From Clostridiales bacterium (GTDB taxonomy: Bacteria; Bacillota; Clostridia; Lachnospirales; JAQSXR01): a stretch of DNA of 64,000 bases. Of the stretch, positions 54,507 to 63,653 are shown in pieces (position 1 is the first letter of the stretch; each line of letters begins with the position of its first letter). The notes beneath the pieces were generated by a model. That model made no database searches and was not told the origin of the DNA. It saw nothing but the letters and a program-made list of their open reading frames with translations. The stretch covers positions 1 through 64,000 of the forward strand of contig JAQSXR010000005.1 of the NCBI GenBank assembly GCA_029256575.1, written 5' to 3'. The position numbers and the translations under genes are program-made.

Positions 54507-57500
54507 CTATATTACTACCTCAAAACCATTTCTTGCATATCCTATCGCTGTCTTTTCTAAAATTGATTCCGTTTTTACAGACATAATATAATCGACATCT
54601 CTAACTACTAATCCGATGTTTTCTAAAACCCCAACTAATTTCTCTTTTGTTTCCTTTAATATCTTAATACTCTCTGAGGATTCTGCTATCACTTGAATCG
54701 ATGCATTGCCTTTTTCAATCACAAGATTAAGATTTATGTTCCCTAATGTTTCTGTCTTAACAACTGCATTAATATTCTGAGTTTCTCCAGATCCTTTTTC
54801 TAACTTAATATTAAGTTGTTCGATATTTCCATTAATACGAAATGGAACTTGAAAATATTGCTGTTGTCCAAGTTCTTTTAGTAGACTTACGTTGTTTTTT
54901 ATATCTAAGATTTTATCTAAATCAGTAGAATATGCGTCTTTATTAATTGAAACTTGAAGCATATTATCAAGGATATTATCTACTTTCTCAAGATTTATTA
55001 ACATCGAGTCTACGTTTCCATTGTTTTCATCAACATTATTAATAATATCTTCTATCTTTTTATCATCACTACCTAAATCACTTAACTTCTTCTTAATATC
55101 TTTATATATGCTATAGTCTTGCTGTAATACCATTTGGGCTGCCAAAATATTCTTAACGCTATTTGGTATGTTATACTCATTAATTAGTGCAAATGTTCTT
55201 GCGTCAGCATTTTGTAGTTCTTGTAATTTAGTAACTTTCTCCGCAGCATATATTTTATCTTCTTTACTAAATTCCTCATTATCAAGTTTCGCTAAATACT
55301 CACTTAATTTTTCTAAACTCATATTAAGTATATCGTTGTTTTTAGCAATTTCCTTTAGTTTCGCAGGTGAAATACTCTCCATAATATTTGACAATAGCTC
55401 TTGTTGGTAGTTTATCTTTGCTTCTTCTCTTTCAAATGCCTGCCCTTGTGTAAGAGTTTCTAATTGAGCAGAAATAGGTTCTTTTTCATACTCTACCTTC
55501 TCAAGGGACCCAAATTTGTCATTTATTTCGACATTAACACCTTTTGTCTTTAATAATTTAGCAGCTGATAATAAATTGGTAAGAGTGATTTCTCTTCCTT
55601 GTTTCATCAACATCCCAACTGCTTTACCCTGTGTTTTATTAACTGTATTTATTAATCGATATAGCCCTAATAGGCTTTTCTTTTCCTCTTGGTTAATGTT
55701 CCCGCTTTTTTCTGCCTCTACAATAAATTTACCAATCTTCTCTTGTTCCGTTAAGCCATACTCGTCTTTCACCAAATTAATCTCTTTATTTAATTGATTA
55801 ATCTCTGTTTTTAATGGGTTAATGCCTTCCTTAATCATTAATGCTGCTACTCCTGGAGTAAAATTCTTTAGTGTGTGCATTACATTTTGATATAGTTGCT
55901 TAACTTTGGATATATTTCCTTCATTAATCTCGATTTGATTATATCCTAATATCTTTATTGCATTTTGATTAGCTTCATTTTTTTCTAGCCCTAAATCTGC
56001 TATAATGCTGTCAATATTAGCAAAAGCCTTATTCAATGAATCTCCCAGGTCCTGTCTTGGAGTCGTCATCATTGTATCATAGCTTGACGTTGCCATATGG
56101 TTCTTAAGTTGTTGAGAAAGATTATTACCTTCAGAATGAATTAAATTCAGCGTTGGCACTTCAGTCGAAATACTTACGCGTCCTATCGTGTATAAAGGCA
56201 AACTTTTTATTTCATTTACTTTATTTACTGTTTCCTGTAATAGCTCTACATTTTCTGGTGTTGTCTCAGCTTTTACATATTCCAATGTATTTCTTGCTAC
56301 ACCAAGTTCGATCTCTCTTAACTCCTTCACAATCTTATTAAGTTTTTCAGTCTCAATATTAAACCCTTTACTACTTAACTTTCTAGCCGCCTCTAATGTG
56401 AGCTTAAGTCGTATTTCTTCAAGCTCTCTTTTCGCTTTTATCTCATCATTTGTATATGTTTTCTTTATTTGATTCGGAGTTTCTTGCATTTTATTTCTAT
56501 TAGATGTGTATATTTCTTTTTTTAGTTGATCGATCGTAAGTTCACTGCCTGATTTAATTACTTCACTTATATGTGTATCTTCAACTTTTTCCAAGGTTTG
56601 TTTTACATCTTCATATATCTGTTCAACAGAATTAATAACCAACGCCTGATCCGCATTTTTTCCATTTTTTATTGCACCAGTAATATTATTGATAATCTTA
56701 TCTAAATTCTTAGTAATATCAATGTTATGTAGCTCCTGTGCTCTAACAATATTTTCTCTGTTAAGAAGAATATCTTTTGAAATTAAGTCCCTTGCCAAGT
56801 CTTTATTCTTCTTATCCGGCTCAAGTCCTTCTTGTTTTAAAATATTGTCTACTTGTGAGCTGAGCTTTTTCCACTCCTCATCCGTTATTTTGCTAGTGTT
56901 ATCCACATTTTCAGAGTTAGAATACTGCGCTTTGTAGATATTTTCGATTGTTGGTAATTTCCCTTGCTTAAGAAGATAATCGATTGCTTCACTACTTAAG
57001 TTCCCAAACTTATCAAGTTTGTTATAAGCATTTAGTCCATTCGTTAAATTCGTCTCATTAACAGGAACGTTATGATTTCCAAACGCATCTGCTAATTTAT
57101 TAATGATATCCGTATCCGGACATATTTTTTTTGCATTATTCAAAAGGTTATCATTCAAAGAAACTTTGCTGTTACCTAAAATACTTTCATTTCCACGTGT
57201 TTGCTTTATTTGTTCAATGGAAACCAGGAGATAATCAAGGCTCATGCTTTCTGGTGAAACGCCTTGACTTATTAATGATGCATAATCATCTTCCCCCATT
57301 TTAGAAAGAACAGATTGCACTGTATTTTTAATATCATCACTACTCATATCTGTCAAATTCGAAAATTCTTTTTTATAGTAGTTTACAATAGTATTTGCAT
57401 TAGAGTTAGAATTGGGTACATTACCTGTTAGGCTTCTGTCTTTGATATTACTTACGCTATTTTGCTTGTAATTTATAGTATTATTATATTCATATTTTGT

Positions 57501-57533
57501 GCCTTCGTTTTGGCCAAGTTGTGCGATATTCAT
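54507..57533 (-). CDS. Large helical flagellar-associated protein with FliK-like C-terminus
   Basis: A 1008-residue, mostly alpha-helical protein without signal peptide or membrane segment, rich in Asn, Lys and Glu. Repeated blocks mention residues such as ALMIKEGINPL, YLLKQGKLPT and MLMKQGREITL, with a helix-turn pattern of about 30-100 residues. The last 100 residues (QVPFRINGNIEQLNIKLE, LGNINLNLVIEKGNASIQV, then LKETKEKLVGVLENIGLVVRDV) resemble the hook-length control domain of FliK. It may be a DUF6240-type protein. Location just before flagellin supports a flagellar role, but this is inference. Confidence 0.6.
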   Translation of the reverse strand: MNIAQLGQNEGTKYEYNNTINYKQNSVSNIKDRSLTGNVPNSNSNANTIVNYYKKEFSNLTDMSSDDIKNTVQSVLSKMGEDDYASLISQGVSPESMSLDYLLVSIEQIKQTRGNESILGNSKVSLNDNLLNNAKKICPDTDIINKLADAFGNHNVPVNETNLTNGLNAYNKLDKFGNLSSEAIDYLLKQGKLPTIENIYKAQYSNSENVDNTSKITDEEWKKLSSQVDNILKQEGLEPDKKNKDLARDLISKDILLNRENIVRAQELHNIDITKNLDKIINNITGAIKNGKNADQALVINSVEQIYEDVKQTLEKVEDTHISEVIKSGSELTIDQLKKEIYTSNRNKMQETPNQIKKTYTNDEIKAKRELEEIRLKLTLEAARKLSSKGFNIETEKLNKIVKELREIELGVARNTLEYVKAETTPENVELLQETVNKVNEIKSLPLYTIGRVSISTEVPTLNLIHSEGNNLSQQLKNHMATSSYDTMMTTPRQDLGDSLNKAFANIDSIIADLGLEKNEANQNAIKILGYNQIEINEGNISKVKQLYQNVMHTLKNFTPGVAALMIKEGINPLKTEINQLNKEINLVKDEYGLTEQEKIGKFIVEAEKSGNINQEEKKSLLGLYRLINTVNKTQGKAVGMLMKQGREITLTNLLSAAKLLKTKGVNVEINDKFGSLEKVEYEKEPISAQLETLTQGQAFEREEAKINYQQELLSNIMESISPAKLKEIAKNNDILNMSLEKLSEYLAKLDNEEFSKEDKIYAAEKVTKLQELQNADARTFALINEYNIPNSVKNILAAQMVLQQDYSIYKDIKKKLSDLGSDDKKIEDIINNVDENNGNVDSMLINLEKVDNILDNMLQVSINKDAYSTDLDKILDIKNNVSLLKELGQQQYFQVPFRINGNIEQLNIKLEKGSGETQNINAVVKTETLGNINLNLVIEKGNASIQVIAESSESIKILKETKEKLVGVLENIGLVVRDVDYIMSVKTESILEKTAIGYARNGFEVVI

Positions 57534-57584
57534 TCAATCACCTCTGCACTATATTTCGACCATTTTGGTATAAAACATTAACTA

Positions 57585-57617
57585 AAAATGCAACTCTGTT
57601 ACGATTAACAGAGTTGC
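57585..57617 (-). terminator. Terminator of the chemoreceptor gene
   Basis: A perfect 12-bp stem (GCAACTCTGTTA 57590-57601, TAACAGAGTTGC 57606-57617, loop CGAT) and a short T-run. Confidence 0.82.
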
Positions 57618-57622
57618 AAATA

Positions 57623-58963
57623 TTATACTTGAAAAATATTAACCTTCGAATTTAGATTCTCAGCTGAAAGTGATATTTTTTTACTAAAACTTGCTGTTTT
57701 TTCTAGCGTTTCCGTATGTTCTTCTATCGAGGCAGTAACCTCTTGAGTTGATGCTGCATTCTCTTCAGCAATCGCTGATAAGTTTTGTAAAGTGCCTACG
57801 ATATCTATTTTCATTACTTCCATTTTGTTACTAGATATATTTAGTTCTTCTACTATATTTTTTGTTTCTTCTATTGCTTCAGCAATTTGCATGTATTCTT
57901 GATTACTATTTGCTACACTGTTTGCTTGTCCTTTTGATATAGAAGAAACTTTTTCAATGATTGTAACAACGGACTTCGAATTATATTGTAGTTCATTTAC
58001 AACCACATCTATCGACTTTGTTGATTGGGCTGATTGCTCTGCTAACTTTCTAATTTCTTCCGCTACAACTGCAAATCCTTTGCCAACATCCCCTGCTCTG
58101 GCAGCCTCTATTGCGGCATTTAATGCTAATAAATTAGTTTGTTTTGCTATTGATGCAATCACATTGCTGGCTTCACCAATCTGATTTGCATTTTCATTTG
58201 TTTTTAATATAACATCATAAACCTCACTTATTGCATTACTACTTTCCACTGTCGCTCTTGATAAATCATCCATTTCCTTTAGACCTACTTTAACCAATTG
58301 ATCAACTTTATGGGAAGAATCATTCAAGTTCTTCATATACGCTTGATTTTTTTCAATCATTTCTCCTAATTGAGTGGATTTAATTGAACCTACTTCAATA
58401 TTCTGGGCTTGTTCATTTGCTCCACTTGCAATGCCTTCCGCTGCTTGTTTGATTTTATTTTCGCTTGTTTTTATATTTTCTAAGCTTTTTGCTAAATTCG
58501 TTGTGGAATCATCAATTGTATTAGCACTTTTTTGAATATCTTTTATAAGATCATTTAACTTACTTACTGTTTTATTCGTTGCGATTGCAAGTTTTGAAAA
58601 TTCATCTTTTCCCTTAACTTCTACATATTCAGTTAAATCTCCCGAGCTAATTTTCTGAAGATGCTCTATATGTTTTTTTAAAGGAGTTATTATTACTCGT
58701 TTCATAAAAAATACAATTATTAAGTTTACGATTACTCCATTAACTAAAGTATTAATATAAGCACCTATACTTGGAGGTGGTGTCATCCCAAGTTCATTTA
58801 CAACGTTTAACAAAAATACTGTAATTCGCTCACTTAATATAAAAGCAAAAGAAACTACAACTATAATTTTTAATGTTATACTTTTAAAAATATTTAATTT
58901 TAATAATTCATTAATTCCTTTGATTGCTTTGCTGCCTTTGTATGTAGTAATATTGTCAGCCAT
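57623..58963 (-). CDS. Methyl-accepting chemotaxis protein without a large sensor domain
   Basis: A 446-residue receptor with two membrane helices (about 30-50 and 70-92) joined by only about 20 extracytoplasmic residues, a HAMP domain (about 90-140) and a long signalling coiled coil with the conserved hairpin tip [20 protein letters not shown]. The lack of a ligand domain suggests it senses membrane state or cytoplasmic signals through HAMP. It lies between recR and the flagellar genes. Confidence 0.88.
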   Translation of the reverse strand: MADNITTYKGSKAIKGINELLKLNIFKSITLKIIVVVSFAFILSERITVFLLNVVNELGMTPPPSIGAYINTLVNGVIVNLIIVFFMKRVIITPLKKHIEHLQKISSGDLTEYVEVKGKDEFSKLAIATNKTVSKLNDLIKDIQKSANTIDDSTTNLAKSLENIKTSENKIKQAAEGIASGANEQAQNIEVGSIKSTQLGEMIEKNQAYMKNLNDSSHKVDQLVKVGLKEMDDLSRATVESSNAISEVYDVILKTNENANQIGEASNVIASIAKQTNLLALNAAIEAARAGDVGKGFAVVAEEIRKLAEQSAQSTKSIDVVVNELQYNSKSVVTIIEKVSSISKGQANSVANSNQEYMQIAEAIEETKNIVEELNISSNKMEVMKIDIVGTLQNLSAIAEENAASTQEVTASIEEHTETLEKTASFSKKISLSAENLNSKVNIFQV

Positions 58964-59084
58964 TTAATCTCTCCTTAAGTTCTTTTGTCATTTTTCGTAT
59001 TATATTCCATGTTTATGACATGATTGTGAACAAATTAACAAGAAATAAAACTTTCAGAAAAATAATTTATTAGTAGGTGCATTT

Positions 59085-59130
59085 AAAAAAATAATAAAAA
59101 TAGGAAGCTTAGTCAATGACTATTGCTTCC
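59085..59130 (-). terminator. Terminator of the dnaX-ybaB-recR operon
   Basis: Stem GGAAGC (59103-59108) / GCTTCC (59125-59130) with an inner TAGTC/GACTA stem; T-rich run on the minus strand. Confidence 0.7.
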
Positions 59131-59141
59131 CATTTATTAAT

Positions 59142-59741
59142 CTATATCTCAGTTCTTCCTTCAAGTGCCCTAAGTAATGTTACTTCATCGATATACTCGA
59201 TATCTCCACCAACCGGAACACCACTGGCAATTCTAGTCACTTTCATACCTATAGGTTTGAGTAACTTACTAATGTACATTGCTGTTGTCTCGCCTTCAAG
59301 TGTAGAGCTCGTTGATATAATTACTTCTTTGATGTCTTCATTTTGGAATCTCTGAATTAATTCTTTTAATTTTATCTCTGATGGGCCGATCCCTAGCATA
59401 GGAGAAATAGCTCCATGCAATACATGGTATAATCCCTTATACTTTTGTGTTCTCTCATATGCTGCCATATCGCGTGGATTTTCTACTACCATAATAGTAC
59501 TTGAATCTCTTTTTGGATTTTTACAGATAAAGCATAAATCTCCATCTGTTAGTGTATGACATTTTGTGCAATAGTGAGTATTTCTCTTTGCATCTACAAT
59601 CGCCTTAGAAAGTATTTCCGTCTGTTCTTCAGGCATACTAATTATGTGGAATGCTAACCTCTGTGCAGTCTTGGCTCCTACTCCCGGTAAACGTGATAGT
59701 TGCTCTATTAACTTGGTTATTTGACCTCCAAAATACTCCAT
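59142..59741 (-). CDS. recR: Recombination protein RecR
   Basis: A 199-residue DNA-binding repair protein: helix-hairpin-helix (LSRLPGVGAKTAQRLAFH), four-Cys zinc site (CTKCHTLTDGDLCFIC) and Toprim domain (VVENPRDMAAYERT ... PVGGDIEYIDEVTL). It loads RecA with RecO and RecF. The order dnaX-ybaB-recR is conserved in bacteria. Confidence 0.96.
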   Translation of the reverse strand: MEYFGGQITKLIEQLSRLPGVGAKTAQRLAFHIISMPEEQTEILSKAIVDAKRNTHYCTKCHTLTDGDLCFICKNPKRDSSTIMVVENPRDMAAYERTQKYKGLYHVLHGAISPMLGIGPSEIKLKELIQRFQNEDIKEVIISTSSTLEGETTAMYISKLLKPIGMKVTRIASGVPVGGDIEYIDEVTLLRALEGRTEI

Positions 59742-59825
59742 AATTTAATCCTCCGTTCTATCAACTGGACGCATCTCGTCCATTTGACGGACGTAAATAA
59801 GTGTGAAGGGAATTTCCCTTTCACA

Positions 59826-60179
59826 CTATAATAACCCTCCTAATGAACCACCTAATCCACCTGTGATTTTGTTCATTTCTGAGCTTACACTTTCTTCCGC
59901 TTTTCTAATTGCTTCATTTACTGCAGCAACTATTAAATCTTGAAGCATCTCTATGTCATCTTTATCAACAACATCTTCTTTAAGAGTAATTGATATAACT
60001 TCTTTTTTTCCATTAACCACAACTGTGATTGCTCCGCCACCTGCAGTGCATTCAAAATGCTTTTGATTTAGATCTTCTTGCATGTCTTCCATTTGTTTTT
60101 GCATTTTTTGTGCTTGTTTCATTAAATTGCCCATGTTTCCAGGCATAGTTGGGAATCCCCCACGTTTAGACATATTCAA
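59826..60179 (-). CDS. YbaB/EbfC nucleoid-associated protein
   Basis: A 117-residue DNA-binding protein with Met/Gln-rich start (MPGNMGNLMKQAQKMQKQ), an acidic core and a Gly-rich tail (GGLGGSLGGLL). It dimerises and coats DNA. It sits between dnaX and recR, as expected. Confidence 0.95.
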   Translation of the reverse strand: MNMSKRGGFPTMPGNMGNLMKQAQKMQKQMEDMQEDLNQKHFECTAGGGAITVVVNGKKEVISITLKEDVVDKDDIEMLQDLIVAAVNEAIRKAEESVSSEMNKITGGLGGSLGGLL

Positions 60180-60206
60180 TTCCTCCTACATTATCATAAA
60201 TTTATG

Positions 60207-61784
60207 TTACTCATATGTTATATCAATATTTACAAGTTTTTGCAAGTCTGTTAGGTCAGTTTTCGAATCGACTTGCTTTGATTTTTCCTCGTGTTTTACT
60301 AATAAATTTATCTGCCCATCGATGACCGTATATATTTTCTCTAATATTTCATTTATATTTTCTTCCGCTGAAAGTCTTCCATATATCATTTCATCATCTG
60401 TTGTAATTGTAATCGTATTTCCACTATCATAGGAAGGTTTTGCTTTTTTTAAATAGGTTTGTATAAATGGTGATACTTGACTAATAATCTTACTCCAGTT
60501 TTGCCCCACTTTTCTAACGTCTTCTGGCAATGCCTTTGCTCTTTGTTTAAGTTCAATTTGTTTTTCTACATCTGTTTTCGTTGTTTCTGGTTCTACTACT
60601 CGTAATACGCTAGATTCCACCACAGTTACTCCAGATTTCATTTTTTCTTCTAATTGACTCATCCTAGCAAGAACAGCTTCATTGTTTGTTTCCATTTCGG
60701 GTCTACATAACTTTATTAATGCAATTTCAAGTAATATCCTTTTTTGTGTTGCATATTTTACTTGACTGGAAAGCTCTGAAAATACTCTGATATAATGCAT
60801 CAATTGTACATTATCTATTCTAAGTGCCTGCGCTTTCAAAACCTCTAAATTTTCCTCAGAAATATCTAGCAGGTTTTCTGCATTTTCTGCTGTCTTGGTT
60901 AACATCAAGTTTCTTAAATACCAAGTAAAGTCTAGAATAAGCTGCCCAATTTCTTTCCCTTTTATTATTAAATCTTCTAATTTCAGCATACATGCATTAA
61001 CGTCTTGCTTCCGAATATCTTCTAATAGACCACTAAATACCTCAACATCAACGGCTCCAACTACTTCAAGTACTTTATCTAGCGTTAATTCTTCGCCTAA
61101 ATAGAATGAGATACATTGTTCTAATATACTAAGTGCATCTCTCATCGCACCATCTGCTGCCTTTGCAATATATTTTATTGCTTTTTCCTGTACTGCTATT
61201 TGCTCTTTATTCATAAGATAATTTAATAGGTTAGATATCGTTTCTACTGTTATTCTTTTAAAATCATATCGTTGGCATCTTGATAAAATCGTTATAGGTA
61301 GTTTATGTGCTTCTGTGGTTGCCAAAATAAATATTACATAAGATGGTGGTTCTTCTAATGTCTTTAAAAGTGCATTAAATGCTCCTATTGATAGCATATG
61401 AACTTCATCAATTATATATACTTTGTATTTACCATCCGTAGGTGAATATTGTACTTCATTTCTAATTTCTCTTATATTATCAACACCATTATTTGAAGCA
61501 GCATCAATTTCTACTACATTTAATAGTGTTTGGTCATTAATTCCTCTGCATGTTGAACACTCATTACATGGATTTCCATTGTTAGGGTTTTTACAATTTA
61601 CTGCTTTCGCAAATATTTTTGCTACCGATGTCTTTCCCGTTCCTCTTGTTCCACAAAATAAATAGGCATGTCCAATTCTTTCAGCTTTTATTTGATTTGT
61701 TAATGTCTGCACTATATGTTCTTGGCCCTTAACATCATCAAAACTCTTCGGTCTCCACTTTCTATATAGAGCCACGTACGACAT
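60207..61784 (-). CDS. dnaX: DNA polymerase III subunit gamma/tau
   Basis: A 525-residue clamp-loader ATPase: Walker A GTRGTGKTS, zinc module with Cys residues in NPCNECSTC, Walker B YIIDEVHML, sensor ILATTEAHK. The C-terminal third is the tau-like variable tail. The start is put at 61784 (MSYVALYRKWRP), which has GAGGTGG six bases upstream; a more distal ATG has none. Confidence 0.95.
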   Translation of the reverse strand: MSYVALYRKWRPKSFDDVKGQEHIVQTLTNQIKAERIGHAYLFCGTRGTGKTSVAKIFAKAVNCKNPNNGNPCNECSTCRGINDQTLLNVVEIDAASNNGVDNIREIRNEVQYSPTDGKYKVYIIDEVHMLSIGAFNALLKTLEEPPSYVIFILATTEAHKLPITILSRCQRYDFKRITVETISNLLNYLMNKEQIAVQEKAIKYIAKAADGAMRDALSILEQCISFYLGEELTLDKVLEVVGAVDVEVFSGLLEDIRKQDVNACMLKLEDLIIKGKEIGQLILDFTWYLRNLMLTKTAENAENLLDISEENLEVLKAQALRIDNVQLMHYIRVFSELSSQVKYATQKRILLEIALIKLCRPEMETNNEAVLARMSQLEEKMKSGVTVVESSVLRVVEPETTKTDVEKQIELKQRAKALPEDVRKVGQNWSKIISQVSPFIQTYLKKAKPSYDSGNTITITTDDEMIYGRLSAEENINEILEKIYTVIDGQINLLVKHEEKSKQVDSKTDLTDLQKLVNIDITYE

Positions 61785-61831
61785 ATTAACCCACCTCAAT
61801 TCTTTGCTTTTTCTCTTATTCACTACAGATT

Positions 61832-61860
61832 ATTGTAACACTTTTTTACATTATCTACAA
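61832..61860 (-). promoter_or_regulatory. Sigma-A promoter of dnaX-ybaB-recR
   Basis: Minus strand TTGTAG (61860-61855), 17 bases, TACAAT (61837-61832). Confidence 0.65.
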
Positions 61861-61863
61861 TAA

Positions 61864-61893
61864 AAAAGACTTCTAGTCAAGTAGAAGTCTTTG
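61864..61893 (-). terminator. Terminator of the SRP RNA
   Basis: An 11-bp stem (AAAGACTTCTA 61865-61875, TAGAAGTCTTT 61882-61892) with a T-run on the minus strand, 18 bases after the RNA 3' end. Confidence 0.88.
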
Positions 61894-61909
61894 CATGTTT
61901 TATATTAAA

Positions 61910-62175
61910 TTCCGTGCGCCTTACGTTGACATAATACCATAGACGTTACCAATACAGTTAACTCAATTAAGGTACCCTTACGGCACACAAAACGTCTTGC
62001 TTAGTGCTGCTTCCTTCCAGACCTGACACATTTCACAAGGTCTTGTTGCGTAAGACCCAAATATCATCGCCACTTGTACCGGGCTGCTCTACAGTAAGTA
62101 AGCCTATGTTCAGCATCACCCCTGCTGTAGCGGATTGCAGGTACAGGGCACCGCTATCTCCCCGGCTGCACGGAA
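61910..62175 (-). ncRNA. ffs: Signal recognition particle RNA (long, Firmicutes type)
   Basis: The minus strand shows the strictly conserved SRP helix 8 core: GTCAGGTCTGGAAGGAAGCA near 62030-62011, with its GGAA tetraloop and the AGCAGCACTAAG half. The two ends pair (TTCCGTGC at 62175-62168 with GCACGGAA at 61917-61910), giving a length of about 266 bases, the size of Bacillus-type SRP RNA with Alu domain. It targets nascent membrane proteins with Ffh. Promoter and terminator are both visible; place next to dnaX and tadA is the standard one. Exact ends are from the terminal stem. Confidence 0.93.
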
Positions 62176-62219
62176 ATCTTTTGACTTAAATAATTTTTTC
62201 TTTTTATAGTGCAATATTT

Positions 62220-62248
62220 AGTATATAACGTATCTACTAATATGTCAA
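62220..62248 (-). promoter_or_regulatory. Sigma-A promoter of the SRP RNA
   Basis: Minus strand TTGACA (62248-62243), 17 bases, TATACT (62225-62220). Transcription would start near 62212, so the precursor has a short 5' leader to be trimmed. Confidence 0.85.
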
Positions 62249-62303
62249 TCCAAATCAACTCAATATCAATAATTCCCTTGCCTTCCATGTATTGTATTCA
62301 CTA

Positions 62304-62753
62304 TTATGCCCGTAAATTTATAAAAAAATCCTTCATTATTTGGCTACACTCTTCCTCTAAGACGCCAGATATAATATCGACTTTATGATTAAATTCATCC
62401 ATTTGCAGGAGGTTTATTATTGATCCAGCACAACCAGCCTTTTTATTCATAGTACCAATTACCACACGGTCCATTCTTGCTTGTACGATTGCACCAGAAC
62501 ACATTTGGCATGGTTCAACTGTTACATACATAGTACATCCCTCTAAACGCCAATCCCCTATTATTTTACTTGCTTTATTTATTGCTATTATTTCAGCATG
62601 TGCCAATGCATTTTTCTTAATATTACGTTTATTATATGCTCTTGCAATTATTTTATCCTCATGTACTATTACACACCCAATTGGCACTTCTCCAATTTTA
62701 AAGGCTTTTTTTGCCTGTTTTAAGGCTTCTCTCATATATTTCACATTATTCAT
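62304..62753 (-). CDS. tadA: tRNA adenosine(34) deaminase TadA
   Basis: A 149-residue zinc deaminase converting A34 to inosine in tRNA-Arg. Zinc and catalytic residues: His52-Ala-Glu54 (HAEIIAI) and Cys82/Cys85 (PCQMC). The start region MREALKQAKKA is typical. It is not related to the Tad pilus gene named tadA. Confidence 0.94.
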   Translation of the reverse strand: MNNVKYMREALKQAKKAFKIGEVPIGCVIVHEDKIIARAYNKRNIKKNALAHAEIIAINKASKIIGDWRLEGCTMYVTVEPCQMCSGAIVQARMDRVVIGTMNKKAGCAGSIINLLQMDEFNHKVDIISGVLEEECSQIMKDFFINLRA

Positions 62754-62932
62754 GTTTTATTCTCCAATTTTACATTGAAATATTTTATTATAAATGCTAA
62801 CCTATATTTATAATAACTAAAAACAGATTATATAGCAATGTTATATTTATTACATATACGCTAAAGGGCTTCTTGCTCTTATAATTAGATGGAGACATCT
62901 CTTTCTCATAGCGAAGGGCAAAGGTGGTATTT

Positions 62933-63628
62933 TTGATTATACACGGACTCATCAAGACAACATTATTGGATTATCCCGGACATATAGCTAGCACCATATT
63001 TTTAGGTGGCTGTAATTTTCTATGCCCATTCTGTCATAACAAAGATTTAGTAGTAAATCCAAATATACTCCCTAGCATATCGGAAGAAGAAATTCTTACT
63101 TTCTTTAAAAAAAGGCGTGCCACTTTAGAAGGTGTTTGTATTACTGGTGGTGAACCAACCCTTCGAAAAGATTTGCCTCAGTTTATTTCTAAAATTAAGG
63201 ACCTTGGATTAAAGGTAAAGCTCGATACAAATGGAACAAACCCAGCATTGTTAAGATATTTAAGTGACAATCATTTAATTGACTATGTCGCTATGGATAT
63301 CAAAAATTGTATTCCTAAATATCAATTCACAGTCGGGGGCACTTCTCTTGATATACCCGCTCTTATAGAATCAATTAATTTTTTATTATCAAATACTATT
63401 CCTTATGAATTCCGAACTACAGTTGTAAAAGAATTACATTCCAAAGATAATATTATCGAAGTTGCGAAAAGTATTCAAGGAGAGTCAAAGTACTTCCTAC
63501 AATCATTTGTTAGTTCCAAAAATCAAATTGTTGATGGATTTACTAGCTATACTTCAGAAGAATTAATGGATATGCTTAATGCCATAAAATCATACTTACC
63601 AAATGCAAAACTAAGGGGGCAAGCATAG
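62933..63628 (+). CDS. Anaerobic ribonucleotide reductase activating protein (radical SAM)
   Basis: A 231-residue radical SAM enzyme with the cluster-binding Cys27-x3-Cys31-x2-Cys34 (GGCNFLCPFCHN) and the GGEPTL motif. The family (TIGR02495, NrdG2-type) makes the glycyl radical on anaerobic class III ribonucleotide reductase. The start is put at the TTG at 62933, behind AAAGGTGG; a GTG at 62924 overlaps that site. No nrdD is nearby in the window. Confidence 0.88.
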   Translation: MIIHGLIKTTLLDYPGHIASTIFLGGCNFLCPFCHNKDLVVNPNILPSISEEEILTFFKKRRATLEGVCITGGEPTLRKDLPQFISKIKDLGLKVKLDTNGTNPALLRYLSDNHLIDYVAMDIKNCIPKYQFTVGGTSLDIPALIESINFLLSNTIPYEFRTTVVKELHSKDNIIEVAKSIQGESKYFLQSFVSSKNQIVDGFTSYTSEELMDMLNAIKSYLPNAKLRGQA

Positions 63629-63650
63629 AGCTTGTCCCCTTAGTAGTTAT
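63611..63650. terminator. Terminator between the radical SAM gene and the Sel1 gene
   Basis: A 14-bp stem with one G-U pair (63611-63624 with 63630-63643). It overlaps the end of the radical SAM gene. Confidence 0.7.
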
Positions 63651-63653
63651 TGT

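Noticed and set aside
61910-62175. Plus-strand 61-residue frame in this region
   Set aside because: It lies over the SRP RNA; the RNA core, terminal stem, promoter and terminator are all clear on the minus strand.
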